From: Cryptomeria japonica
Lineage: Eukaryota > Streptophyta > Pinopsida > Cupressales > Cupressaceae
Direction of reading: 5' to 3'
DNA: 64,000 nucleotides
Assembly: GCF_030272615.1 (NCBI RefSeq)
Contig: NW_026729304.1
Location: forward strand, 44,684-108,683
Below the pieces are notes generated by a model. It worked only from the letters and a program-made list of their open reading frames with translations, was not told where the DNA came from and ran no database searches. The number at the start of each line of letters is the position of its first letter. The stretch's first letter is position 1. Shown here in pieces: positions 1 to 10,832 of the stretch. A program made the translations under genes and the position numbers.

Positions 1-479
1 GATATTGAAAGGGTTGTGAAAAAGCATGACTTGTTTAAAGGTAAGGGATGGATAGATGTATTTTCCCTAAATTTTTCTTTTGAAGAAGCCCCATTATGTT
101 AGTCTATATAATACTATGAAAATAGGTCTTGAATCAAACAACTGTAAGATCTTTAACAATGAACCAAGTTTGTTCTTTGAGCAGATTCCTTCTTCAGAGG
201 CATCCCAAATTTCAGAACTCTTTTATTCACGTCATCACTTGGTTCTACATCAACTGCGTCAACATAGGATCGAGAATATCTCAATTTGGCTACACTTTTA
301 AAATATTCTTTTAATTATGAGGAATTATACATGCTCATTTAGACCCTTCTCAATAAAGTGTATTATTTTTTATAGAAATTAAAGAGGGATCTCTTAATAG
401 GGCAAAAATATATTCAAGAAAATGCATGATGGCTAACTTCTTTCAGCCCTTATCACACATGGTTGGAATTAAATTTTAT
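1..479. repeat. Dispersed repeat R2, right part only (cut by window start)
   Basis: This matches the last 479 bp of the 1.1 kb R2 repeat seen in full at 14087-15223. It holds an open frame at 80-301 that has a diverged counterpart in R1. It carries unit-1 private variants, for example an Asn for Asp codon near 155. Confidence 0.9.
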
Positions 480-1840
480 ATGGTGCATGGTTTCAGCATA
501 CTAGTCGTTATGGTCTTTCAGAGCGTTGTTTTAGATTTAATAAATGGGGCTCAAAATTATGGGCTGCAATACAAAATATGTATCAAATCTTTATATTGGT
601 AACCTCCAGAAAGGGATTTACAAAAATGGTAGCTCTAATCCTGACTTATTTTGACAAAACAATTGGATTTTATTAAATTATTCCTTGCAAAATTCCTTTA
701 TTACTATGGTTGTTGGGGCTATTTCTATGAATATAGTTCTCTCTTGTGTTGTAGAATTGTGTTGTTTGGTGACTTTCCAGTGCAATCATCAAACCTCTAA
801 AAGTAAGGAAATTTCTCAATAGGAAAAATTCCATCCTTTTGAAGATGAGGATCTCCTTCATGTTTCATGTAAGTAGCTCATTTGTTTTCTGAATGAATTT
901 TTGGACCATTAAGATGAATTTATTTGCCCTAACATCACGAATATCACGCTAGACTAAGAGTACGATTTTGATTAAACATTGGTAAACTTGATAAGTGACC
1001 AAGTATGAAATCCAGGGTTGAAAAATATAAAATGGAATCCCAAGCCTCTATTTGAAAGGTCTCTTAGTGGATCTCTCAAGCACTCCTTACCAAGAGAAAA
1101 TTAAAGAAAAATAGTGAAGTCTTTTTGTCCTTTGACATTAAAGCAAAGTTACTTTTAGTCAAATTTTGGAAGGATGGTTTGTTAATATGTTTTAGCAAAC
1201 TTAAACTTTGTCAACTTCCTCTGTCTTCTTCCTCTTCTTTTCTCCTCATTTTTCAATTAGATTTCACTCTCTATTTTATATGCCATTTTTTATATGAGTG
1301 GGCCCTCATTCCACAACTTGTCAATAAAAGAATTACCTATAAATATAAAATTGTAAACAATTATTTAAAAAAAAATCAAAATCATAAGAAGTAAATCAAT
1401 ATATTACCAGGTGAATGAATGGGAACTTGTAGGGGAAGAAAATATAAAATGAAAATAAAACATCATATTTTCTTTAGAAAAATAAAATAATGTGGTATTC
1501 AAAAGCTACATAACCAATTGCACATCGGCGTGAAGGGTTTCTCTCTTCAGCCATTTGTTGATGGCTATAATGTGAATGATGCATTTTATTTATTGCTTTA
1601 TTATTTCTTTCCAAGGTACTTGGGCTCATGGTAAAAGCATAATTGCTGTTTTCAACTTATTGGCGATTGAGTTTTTATTCATTAATATATTATTGTTGCG
1701 AGAATTATTGTCACATTGAGTTATTATTACTTGTATTTAAAAGAAATAGTGAGATGAGTGAATTAAATTGTTTAGAAAATATGCTTTAGAGTAAATAGGC
1801 ATTGCTTCATTGAGCACCTATGAATTTGTGATAAAAAAGT
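480..1840. other. AT-rich spacer, no gene seen
   Basis: Stop codons are dense in all frames. An 89-codon frame at 1125-1394 is conserved in all units only because the units are nearly identical; it has low-complexity Leu/Ser/Lys content and no recognisable domain. Equivalents are 15224-16584, 29933-31293, 44685-46045 and 59437-60797. Confidence 0.7.
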
Positions 1841-1941
1841 GCGAGAGACAATGTACAATGCAACAAATAAATTGGTTGATGTATAATAATGTGAGAGACA
1901 ATGTACAATCCAACAAATAAATTTGGCTCATGTATAATAAT
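1841..1941. repeat. 50 bp tandem duplication downstream of the GH9 gene
   Basis: Two copies starting at 1841 and 1891 share GAGAGACAATGTACAAT and end in TGTATAATAATG, with a few mismatches. Equivalents are at 16585-16685, 31294-31394, 46046-46146 and 60798-60898. Confidence 0.9.
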
Positions 1942-2000
1942 GAAGACATGGGATGGGGGATTTCCATTTTTTAGAGGGTGAAAGTATTATAATTAATTGA

Positions 2001-2290
2001 TGACAATGGTTATTGTTGATGAATGTAATTTAAGAAGAAGTTTGTATGTGCACAAGTTATCACCATCCTTAATATAATCATATCACACCTTTGAGCACAT
2101 TACACATTTCAAATTAACAATTTTAACAATATTAAATTTCATATTAATAATTGTAACAATATTAAAAAGTAAACTAGTTTCATAATCAAGTAATAATGAC
2201 CATGATTATTGTTCATCCATGTGATTTAAGGAGAAATTTGTATGTATACAAATTCTAACTACCCCTAATGAAATTGTATAATACCTATCA
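2001..2290. repeat. Degenerate direct repeat (period about 196 bp) in the GH9 3' spacer
   Basis: The block starting TGACAATGGTTATTGTT at 2001 recurs, clearly diverged, at 2197 (TGACCATGATTATTGTT) and continues in register for about 90 bp. Equivalents start at 16745, 31454, 46206 and 60958. It is AT-rich and non-coding. Confidence 0.65.
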
Positions 2291-2437
2291 GCATAACAAA
2301 AAAATTAATAATATCACCTTTTTATTATATTAAAACATAAACTATTAATAATATTCAATTCTAATTCTAACATAAATAGATTTATATATTTTTTACTTTA
2401 GAACCAACATAAAAGCTGTAACTTGAAAATAATAATT

Positions 2438-2443
2438 TTTATT
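2438..2443 (-). promoter_or_regulatory. Candidate polyadenylation signal of GH9 copy 1
   Basis: AATAAA on the minus strand lies about 140 bases past the stop codon, in AT-rich sequence. Equivalent hexamers occur at 17182-17187, 31891-31896, 46643-46648 and 61395-61400. Plant poly(A) signals are loose, so other AT-rich hexamers here could serve as well. Confidence 0.4.
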
Positions 2444-2583
2444 GTGTTAATAATGACATGATTCATCTTGGGGGCCTTTTCTCATATAGCCTCCCACAAT
2501 TGTAAATACTCTAGTGCAACATAATCTGTCATTTCCAATGATTGATGGAAAGATTTTTCCTAGTTCTTTGATGTCCAAGAAAA

Positions 2584-4799
2584 TCAACACTGCCTGTTAG
2601 TTTTGCATGTCATTCTGTACAATTTTGCAAGAACACCCACAAGAGGAGAATTTATGTATGTTGTAGGTTCAAGCATGCTAGATTTGGTCCTGAGGTCTAC
2701 AAAACGATCATATTTATCTGGGCCCCCCACTATTGCCCCAATTAGTGTGTTTGGATTGGAAGAATCTTTGTGAAACCAGTTCATAAAACCTTCAATGCAT
2801 TTGATCTTCCTTGGTTGTTGATGAATGGAAACTACAGATGCTCCTCTGTGATGTGGTTGCCTTGGATATTTGGAACCGTATCCTACCATATATGAAATGC
2901 CCAGAGGATTCCTTCCTAATAAATAATCAATCTGCAAAGGATATGATTAGGATTCGTTATATTGTATGCTCCAAAATACAAAAACAGATAATGTAGTGTG
3001 CTTACTTGTAGCTTTGCGAAGCCCATAACGTCGTTGGGTTTAAAGAGAGTGTTGCCGCATGACAATGTTCCCTTCTTAGCTGATAGTAAATCACTGTATC
3101 TTGCCATCAAAAAAGCAGCACTGGTAACATATTGAGTGTTGGCGCCATCTCTAACATACAACAAACCTCCTGTAACAAAAGAATTGTATTACAGATATCA
3201 CTAAGAGAATTTTGAGGGCTATGATTAGAAAAGGAGTAGTAACAGAGGATTTATATGGTTGTGACTAGAAAAAGGAATGATTGTTAGTGGTACTGGTGAA
3301 GAGATAGAGAGTTCACCTGGGGTGGTTTTAACAGAACGAATGGGACTGCCTGGAAGAAGTGAACAAACAAAGCGTTCTGCATTACTTCTATAGGCTGAGA
3401 ATTGAGCTTCCCCTTGGAAATATAACTGGTTGGTGAAGTGCATAAGTTAGCTTTAAGCTAGAGTATGTTTATATTACATTTTATTTAAAAAATTGCACCA
3501 ATCAGTCTACGCTTACGTCTGTTAGAAGCACTTGAACTCCAGCATATTTGAGGTCCCAGTTGAATTCATTAACATATGCCTTTACATCGTCGTGCTGGAT
3601 AATATAGTTGGAATAATATGAGGATTTGGTAGCTCTGTATAGCCAAGATGCAGCCCATAGAAGCTCGTCCTGAGATCATATTTACAAGTGCATATGTTAA
3701 AAGAAAACCAAATTCTGGTTACAAGTGCATATGTTAAGAGAAAACCAAAGTCTTCTTACATTGTAGCCTGAAACAGAGCAATAAAATGGACACTCTCCTC
3801 CGTAGGTGCCCTTGTATCGATCGGCAAAGCTGAAGAGCTGAAGGGAAACATGAATGGCCGGTTAGAAAGAAGATGGATGTATAAGGTTTTTCTCAAAATG
3901 GATGGATGAAACTTGTTGATTTTGCTGTGTTAGTTAACAGCTATGTTTTCTATTTTACTTGAGCACCCAAACATACCGATTGAGAACGTTGGAGGAGAAG
4001 GTGTGAGTAACGAGGGTTTGTGAATCTGAAAACAATGGAGGAGGCAGCCAAGGCTGCGGCCGTTTCTGCTGCAATTTCTGATCCAGGGGTGTCTTTATCA
4101 ATCTTGTAAAGAGATCGAGGAGTGTCCATATCTTCTGGACGCTCCCAACAATTATGGTCTGCCTGGGGATCACCCACCTATTTCATGCATCAAGATCAAC
4201 CTCGTCAGTTTTTCATAATCTTGAAGAATGAATGCTGAATATTTTAGATTAGATTTCTTTACCTGAACCCATAATTCATTTGGAGTTGCACTAGCCTTGA
4301 GAAAGTAGTCAGTTCCCCATCTAATAGCGTCCCTTGCATTCTGAATCTCTCCTGCAGCTTTCAACTCTTTCCCATAATCCAGTGTGCCCCAAGCGAGTGT
4401 GGTGATAGTGAATGCCATGGGAAGCCCATATTTCACGTTATCGCCTGCATCGTAGTAACCCCCAGCTAAATCAACCTGCAGTTGAGTTGCACATAAAATT
4501 TTGTATGGAGTCAATTTGGAATGATAGTATGATCCACTTCTATTTTTATTTCTAAATAAATTGAATAGGGATTTATTTCTGCTTCTACTTACGTTTTGCA
4601 ACTTCCCATCTGTGAGGCCAGAATCTCCTCTCCACTTTACTCGCTGGGATTGTGGGAGTTTACCGGATCGTTGGGCCTCTAGAAAGAGGATAGACTTAGA
4701 TAGAGCATCTCTGTAATCGAATTCTCCACGAACCACCTGCCACTCACCACAAAACAGCAACAACACCACTGCCAAAAGCGTTTCCATTGCCTTGGCCAT
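2584..4799 (-). CDS. GH9 endo-beta-1,4-glucanase (cellulase), class B, copy 1
   Basis: This enzyme hydrolyses internal beta-1,4-glucan bonds (EC 3.2.1.4) and in plants remodels cell walls from outside the cell. By eye the gene has eight exons, all with GT-AG introns: 4799-4593, 4475-4263, 4177-3977, 3837-3760, 3669-3517, 3425-3317, 3169-3006 and 2931-2584. They join in frame to 490 residues, normal for a class-B member with no membrane anchor and no C-terminal CBM49. Residues 1-25 form a hydrophobic signal peptide. Asp78 and Asp81 lie in the DAGDN motif, CWERPEDMD is at 150-158, the NP of the LGRNP block at 383-384, His402-x-Arg404 in GH9 signature 1, GGPD at 444-447, and Asp454 and Glu463 in signature 2. 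The region 455-461 is unusual: Ser459 replaces the aromatic residue that signature 2 expects. The start is the first ATG of the open exon 1; Met5 is an alternative. Residue 354 is Gly. Confidence 0.93.
3684..3757. repeat. 37 bp tandem duplication inside GH9 intron 4
   Basis: Two 37 bp copies start at 3684 and 3721 and differ at a few bases, mostly near their ends. They fill most of the 90 bp intron 4 (3759-3670) and end two bases from its splice donor. The same duplication is present in the other gene copies at 18428, 33137, 47889 and 62641, so it predates the array. Confidence 0.85.
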
Positions 4800-4846
4800 A
4801 TGGATTCTCTTCTTTCTTTGATATGCAATTTAGAATTGTGCGCTAA

Positions 4847-4853
4847 ATTTATA
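4847..4853 (-). promoter_or_regulatory. Candidate TATA box of GH9 copy 1
   Basis: On the minus strand the motif TATAAAT lies about 48 bases before the ATG at 4799. A start of transcription some 25-30 bases further on would leave a 5' leader of roughly 20 bases, rich in GAA and AGA. The call rests only on motif and spacing. Confidence 0.55.
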
Positions 4854-4859
4854 GACTTG

Positions 4860-6570
4860 TTAGTCGTGGGATAAAGCTAGTATTTATCACGAGGACTGTG
4901 TATGAGTTTCTGTTGCTGAGTAATGCATGGGAACTGCAAGATTTAGAGCATGGGACACCACAAAATAAACGATAAATACTCAGCACCTCAAACAGTTAAT
5001 ACGAGAAATCAGGTTGATGCCTTATATCATTTGTCTTTTTTTCGATTGTTGTTCACAAGAATTATACGTTTCACAAGATATATACGTTTTACCTTCAATT
5101 TTGATTTGTTCTTGTTCACAAGAATTATAAGTTTTAGCATTTGTTTTGATTTGTATTATTTTCCGTCTGCACCGCAATGCTACCGTTAGTAATTATCGTT
5201 GTTCGTTGATGAATGGTAAGGGAGAAAACGATTCTAATTACAGGCTAAGGCAGGTGAAAGTTTGTAGTTTGATTTAAGATATAATACTATTGTTAAAATT
5301 CGGTTTTAGGATTAATGCTTTAATATAATATACATACGTGTAGTAAGTAATTATTGTATTATATATTTGTATCAAGTATTGGAAAAATATTTTTGGTTTA
5401 CATGATGTTATACTATACTTTAAAAAATAAAATCTGAATTTAATTGTTTATTGTAAGGTATTTGTCAATAGTATAGTCATTATCATTCAATATTTTCAAT
5501 AGGAGTTGCATAAGAGAAAAGAGAAATGAAAGTTGCAATAAGCTGGTCTTTAGCCTCATCATAGTTCTCACCACTCTAGTTCAAAAAAAGAAAAGCCATT
5601 TAGAGGACACTCCCTACTTGTATCCTCCTTTGCTTGCAGTGGCTGGTTCAAGCCTCTTCCGTAGTGAAAAGTCATTTGAAGTAAAACAAGAGTTTCTCAA
5701 TAAGGAGTGGTAGGCCATATAAGACCTACTATTGTTAGATCAATCTTAGTTTCTCTAGTGCTCGCATGTTGGTTTCCTCAATCTTCTATGGTTTCTAGTT
5801 GTTTTTTATTAGATTAAGTAAGGAATGACCCCAAACCATTAGACATCCAAATAAAATGGCGTGGGAGAGAGATGCGTCTTTCATCTTTAGAGGAAAATTT
5901 CCTTTTGGAACTACTAGGATGAGGAGGCTTCTGGTCATGATCATTAGGAGAATTATACGGTGCAGTGGGGTTGAGAGTGGGGTTTTATCCAAGCAGTAAT
6001 TGTAAATGGTATAAATGAAGCCCTTATATAAGGGCGGGTAAAAATCTTAAAAAGAACACTTGTCCAGGGAAGAAAATAAAAATAATGGATAACTAACAAG
6101 CTTATTATGTCTTAAGTGATTAAGAATGGGGAAATTGTACCTGTGGATTGTTACAAATTGTCCCTCCAATATGAAGTACTTTATCAAATGGTAGGTAATG
6201 GATCCTCACAATAATGAAATGTTTTCTTTTCTAAATCGATTCTAGTGTCTCTTTAGTCCCTCACCATTCTCTAGAAACATTGAAATGCACTCCTCATAAG
6301 AATTTGTTTACTTATTCGAGAGACTTTTTTTCCATCACACTTCAACGCAATCACTCGGACAATAATCTCTTCTGAAACCTCTAAATTGATACCACCCACC
6401 ATAAATCTCCCACTTTTCATGCTATTCATAAACTAGGACAAGAGGTCATCATCACTACCTTTCATAATTATGAAGAATACTATGATTCCTCTCCTATCAT
6501 AGATGTCTCACACTTGTGTATTCTTTTTTAATAAGACATACAAGGTGCATTGAACAAGAAAATGTTGCCC
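4860..6570. other. Upstream region of the GH9 gene, no gene seen
   Basis: This presumably holds the distal promoter of the minus-strand gene. A degenerate 63 bp direct repeat (GTTCACAAGAATTATA at 5051 and 5114) is the only structure I can point to. The rest is AT-rich without recognisable coding potential. Equivalents are 19604-21314, 34313-36023 and 49065-50775. Confidence 0.6.
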
Positions 6571-6574
6571 ACCA

Positions 6575-6586
6575 CCCCCCCCCCCC
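6575..6586. repeat. Poly-C run of 12
   Basis: Twelve C residues on the plus strand. Exactly twelve are also present at 21319-21330, 36028-36039 and 50780-50791, unlike the TA microsatellite, which varies between units. Confidence 0.95.
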
Positions 6587-6625
6587 GCTCCCCATGTGAT
6601 TGTAACTTTCTCACACCCAAGAATA

Positions 6626-6850
6626 GAGCTACATGCCATTGGTCTTAATTATGGCGAACATTCCAGGAACCCTATTGTGCAACCACAGTTTGGAGAGTTG
6701 ATACAAGTCCTCCTTTTAAGTAGCTTACCTCATGTTGGATGGAGAAGCATTCCTGCCACTTGGGGCCAAGGTATCAAGTTTTCCTCGTTAGATGCTCCAC
6801 ACTCTTGGGCTTAGTTATGGCGACTGTTCCAGGTGTCTTATCGTGCTTCT
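6626..6850. repeat. Degenerate direct repeat, period about 163 bp
   Basis: Sequence around 6630-6685 recurs, diverged, from about 6793. In translation, HAIGLNYGEHSRNPIV becomes HTLGLSYGDCSRCLIV. It might be a remnant of a short coding repeat, but the frames are closed nearby. Equivalents start at 21370, 36079 and 50831. Confidence 0.55.
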
Positions 6851-7018
6851 TCTCCAACCCCTATTATGGTTGATTATGGGAAATGGAGTTCTATATTCTA
6901 TATTTGTAGGGTTAGTACCAAAGTTTACATTGGAAAGGAAATTTATAATTAATATTCTATATTTCTTATTTTTAATTGAACATTTGATTTTAGGGAAAGA
7001 TTTAGGATCATCCCAAAA

Positions 7019-7459
7019 GGGAACATTACACGTTGACACTAACTGGGAATAAAAAATGAAGTAAATTTAGAAGACAATTATTTAGAATTAGACTGATATG
7101 AATGGTCTAAATAGGAAACTTATTTCTAGTTTATAATACCTGCATTATTTCTATTTCTCCATTGGGTTGGAGATAAGCTAATTTTCAAAATAGATGATAA
7201 AAGGTTTTCCCATTGAGATAACCCACTTCTTGAAAGAAATTTAGAGACATATCTTGGTTCAAGTTTCACAACTTGTGATGATATCAAAGGATCATAGTGA
7301 AAGTTGAATAGTGAATTGGTTCGTCCTAAAAAAGCCTCTAAGAAAGTTAGAAGTAGTAGTAACAAAGAAATTAGTAGTTGAGTATCACTCAAAAAGATTT
7401 GCAGGACAATATGAATCATCAAGAAAAATCAATTGAAAACAAAAAAGTGTAATGTTCCC
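7019..7459 (+). mobile_element. Possible small LTR/TRIM-like retroelement remnant or short-TIR element
   Basis: GGGAACATTACAC at 7019-7031 and its exact reverse complement at 7447-7459 bound about 415 bp. Read as retroelement ends, the first closes a 5' LTR with CA and the second opens a 3' LTR with TG. A purine-rich AAAACAAAAAAG stretch sits just before the TG, where a polypurine tract would be. I see no convincing primer-binding site and the two flanks do not obviously match each other, so the LTRs would have to be truncated or diverged. A short-TIR DNA element is the alternative. Equivalents are 21763-22203, 36472-36912 and 51224-51664. Confidence 0.3.
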
Positions 7460-8130
7460 AATTTTTACGTGACATTTATTATTAAATTTACGTTTATTAA
7501 GTGGTAAAAATTATTAAAAATATTTAAATGATGATTTAATGTAATTATTTTAATTAAATTATATATATATATATATATCACTTTATTATAATAAAGTTCT
7601 CCAAAGTATAATTAACATTTTAATCAGCTAAGACGACCTAATGTTCTAGATGCTTCTTGGAGTTCTTTATAGGGAGACTGGATGGAAGAAGAAAGGCATG
7701 ATTGATTTGATGAATTTGTCTAATGCTTTACATTATCTCATCAGTGAGGACAAAAACCTTCAATCATAAGGATGGTTGGATGGAAACTTGGATCTTCCAA
7801 TGGATTAGAAGATTTCCTAGCCGATAAAGGATGTTGGCTAAATTTGGGCGAAATTTTGTTAATTTATGAAGAAATCCTCGTGGATGAAGAATTGACACCC
7901 TTAGCCATGTCACAACCATTTAATTAGCCTTATTTTGTTCTGATTATTTCAGGTGAACTGACGCATGCATCATATTTAACAGACATAAGACACAACACAT
8001 TCAGATGAAGCATGGTAGTGAAGATTTAAAAGACTGTCATTCTTCTCACATCATAGGAAAAGTGTTCTTCAACATGACTGAGGTGGCATCTTTCCAACAT
8101 TTGTGCAAGATTACCAAGTAGTGTGGGAAA
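7460..8130. other. AT-rich spacer with a short AT microsatellite
   Basis: An AT run near 7559-7580 varies by two bases between units (longest in unit 3, near 37014-37034). The remainder, up to repeat R1, shows no recognisable gene; it may include part of an old LTR if 7448 is an LTR start. Equivalents are 22204-22874, 36913-37585 and 51665-52335. Confidence 0.6.
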
Positions 8131-9267
8131 TATATATTGGTAACACCATTTAAGGCCGATTATAATTCCTTGTTTCTGATTTGACTGTCAAGTTGCTTTT
8201 CCTTAGGAAATCGTGGTACATTCCTAGCGCATCTCATAAAAATGGAAATGATTTTTCGATGTGCAATAGGTTTTGATCAGATACTGGCAAGGTTAAGAAA
8301 GTAAGAAAATAATTACTTCAATCTACTTCAAATCCCTCACTTGTATGATTACATTTCTATTTTGAGCTTACTGTTTCCGTAGATTTGGGTGGCATTTGAG
8401 GAGATGGATTTAGGAGGGAAAAATGAACATTTTGTTTCATCATTTTTTTCTCTTTGTTCTCTTTGTCTACTACTGGTTGAAATAATAGAGTATAAGCATT
8501 TGAAATAATGCATTTCAATTACATTTACTGACTGTGAGTTTCCAACTCATGTGTCCCACACAATGAAGCATATGAAGTACATCTTCAAGTGGGATTGTGC
8601 GACAATCTAGAGGGCGATCATTATTATAGTGGGCGAAGAGGTTCTTAATCTAAAGGTTCCTCAACTTTTTTTCCTTCTCAGGTTGTTTTTGTATTCCTAT
8701 CTAATCCATTTGATTTTCTTCAGAATTATGGATCTTTGTTCCATTTGTGTTCTATATGTCATGGTCGGGTTCATATCTATTGATCATGATAATTAAAGGG
8801 TTGTGAAAAAGCATGACTTGTTTAATGGTAAGGGATGGATAGATGAATTTTCCCTAAGAAATGTTTGAAGAGGAAGCCCCATTATGTTGGTGTATATAAT
8901 ACTATGGAAATAGGTTTTGAATCAAACAACTGTAAGATCTTTGACGATGAACTAGGTTTGTTCTTTAAGCAGATTTCTTTTTCAGAGGCATCACAAATTT
9001 CAAAACTCTTTTATTCACTGCATCACCTGGTTCTACATCAACTGCGTCAACAAAGGATTGAGAATATCTCAATCTGGCTACACTTTTAAAATATTCTTTT
9101 AATTATGAGGAATTCTACATGCTCATTTAGACCCTTCTCAATAAAATGTATTATTTTTTATATAAATTCAAGAGGGATCTCTTAATAGGGCAAAAATATA
9201 TTCAAGAAAATGTATGATGACTGACTTCTTTGAGCCCTTATCACACATGGTTTGAATTAAATTTTAT
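8131..9267. repeat. Dispersed repeat R1 of unit 1
   Basis: This 1,137 bp stretch is a diverged direct copy of R2 (14087-15223), with the same total length and an offset of 5,956 bp at both ends. The match begins at a TATATATT motif and stops abruptly after ATTTTAT at 9267, where LINE-derived sequence starts. R1 and R2 share an open frame (8865-9089 here) of 73-74 codons. Nearly all base differences between them in that frame change the amino acid, so there is no sign of protein selection. R1 also has an in-frame stop near 8795 where R2 is open. I recognise no family. Confidence 0.85.
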
Positions 9268-10740
9268 CACACAAGATCCCTCCAAGGATCAAAAACCTCT
9301 AGGCTTCCTCATAGTCAGATCTAGGGCCATCTCTGTTAGTGTTTTCCACAATTCAATTCAAATCCGCTTCCTCCTTGGTCTGCAACACCACCTGTATTTC
9401 TCCATCTTGCAGAGTATCACTTCATTGTTCCTCCTGATTGGTGTTTTGCCGTTCTCTCTCGTATTTTCCTGTTTGATCCTCTTTCCCTTCTTCAACCATC
9501 TGGTTTTTGGGTTTTTCCATGTTAGTTTTCCCATGTTGCTCGAAGGTATCAGGGATGCTAACACTTTGGGGTTCTTCTGCCATTTTTTTCTTTTTCAGCA
9601 ATCTTCGGTTGCTTAGAAGGTTTTTTGGCTCTCCATTGCATTGTCTTATCTTTCTTCTCTTTCTATTTGACGACCTGTAGAGGACATTTTCTAGAATTAT
9701 GCCTCGATTTTTTGCAGTGAAAACATGCAAAAGGGACACTTTCATATTCTATAGGTTGGATCCACTTCCCCAATCTAGAGTTAATCTTGATAGATAATGG
9801 CATATTCGTGCCTTGCATAACTCCCATACAAATCCTTGCAAAGGTAAGTATTCTTCTAGCTATTGTGATAGGATCCATAGATAAGAGTTCCCAAAAGGAA
9901 CTAGCGATTCCTTTGAAACATCCTCAACGCATAACTCTAGAGGAAGGCTCGACAATCTGACCCAAACAGGAGCTTGTACAAAAAATAACTCATTTAGGTC
10001 CATCTTAGGCAACCATTTTGTGCAAGCGTAGATTTTCCAATCAAGCAAGGACCATCACAAAGCACCCTCAACATGTCTTCTTCACATGAAAATGGCATCA
10101 ATAACGCACCTTTGGATATAGCCGTTATCTCCACTTGACCTTTATGTGTCCATTTATGTTTCACAAATGTCCCAACAACATCAATATTCAGCGTCGGGCA
10201 CAAAATTTTTCCAACCCAAGTCATTGCCATAAGGCTAATGTTATGCTCAATTACTGGGTCTGGAACTGCAATAGAAGATCTACCCTTTTCTGGTTCTGAG
10301 ATATTATGAACTGGGAGTAGCGAGGACTTTCCACTCGGTTTGACACCGAATAGAGACGTCTACGACCAACCGTTGTCCCTACAAATAGGTCCCTTCCTTG
10401 GGCTGTGTCTAGCACATGATGCTCCATCCCCCCCATCAGGATCGAGAGGCTTGTCACCAGCTTTTGGGTTCCCATCCACTAGGTCCTTTCCATTTGGCTT
10501 AGAGGAATCAGGCAGTCCTGAGATCCATCCTTTCCGCCCTCCCCTTGGTTTGCTTGTCCATTGCAGGGTTTCCCGCCTAGTCCTAATTTCAAATTCAAAG
10601 TCTCTCCCTTCTCCCGGTCCCGCATCGCTCTCCAATTTTTGCTTTGATACAAATTGTTGAACACACCATGGGGGATTAATTGAAAGAGAACCGTGCACTA
10701 GTTTGTTGTTTCTAAGAGTGATCTCACTATATATCACAAT
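9268..10740 (-). mobile_element. Decayed LINE-type retrotransposon ORF1 (DUF4283-like plus CCHC knuckle), unit 1
   Basis: On the minus strand a protein remnant runs through several frames. First comes a Gly/Pro/Lys-rich leader (10737-10360). Next are segments at 10230-9994 and 10048-9860, with a WVRLSSLPLEL block typical of plant LINE ORF1 proteins of the DUF4283 class. Then comes 9878-9663, with a zinc knuckle whose spacing is C-x2-C-x4-H-x4-C (CFHCKKSRHNSRKC), and finally a Lys-rich tail (9745-9422). ORF1 binds the element's RNA in intact LINEs. At least two frameshifts break it, and no ORF2 (endonuclease or reverse transcriptase) follows, because sequence past 9268 is repeat R1. The plus-strand open frames here are antisense shadows. 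Confidence 0.72.
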
Positions 10741-10832
10741 TTATATTTCAATTGTGTGAGATATTTTTCACATCAACATTTTAGATTATACTCCATCATC
10801 CATTATCAAGATGGAGGAGTTTATAAAGATAA

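Noticed and set aside
80-301. 73-codon frame found in both R1 and R2, possible small gene
   Set aside because: Most base differences between R1 and R2 versions alter the amino acid, the upstream frame is closed by a stop in R1, and no promoter or splice context is evident.
1125-1394. 89-codon plus-strand frame conserved in every unit
   Set aside because: Conservation is that of the whole unit including non-coding DNA; composition is low-complexity and no domain or gene structure is seen.
4950-5189. 79-codon frame just upstream of the GH9 gene
   Set aside because: AT-rich Phe/Ile/Arg repeats arising from a degenerate 63 bp direct repeat; no recognisable protein.
5795-5992. 65-codon minus-strand frame in the GH9 upstream region
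   Set aside because: No domain, no conserved motif and poor codon pattern; repeated only because the unit is repeated.
9230-9616. 128-codon plus-strand frame with hydrophobic stretches
   Set aside because: It is antisense to the minus-strand LINE ORF1 tail and begins inside repeat R1; its hydrophobic look comes from the complement of a Lys/Glu-rich protein.
10340-10660. 106-codon plus-strand Pro/Ser-rich frame
   Set aside because: Antisense shadow of the Gly/Lys/Asp-rich leader of the LINE ORF1.
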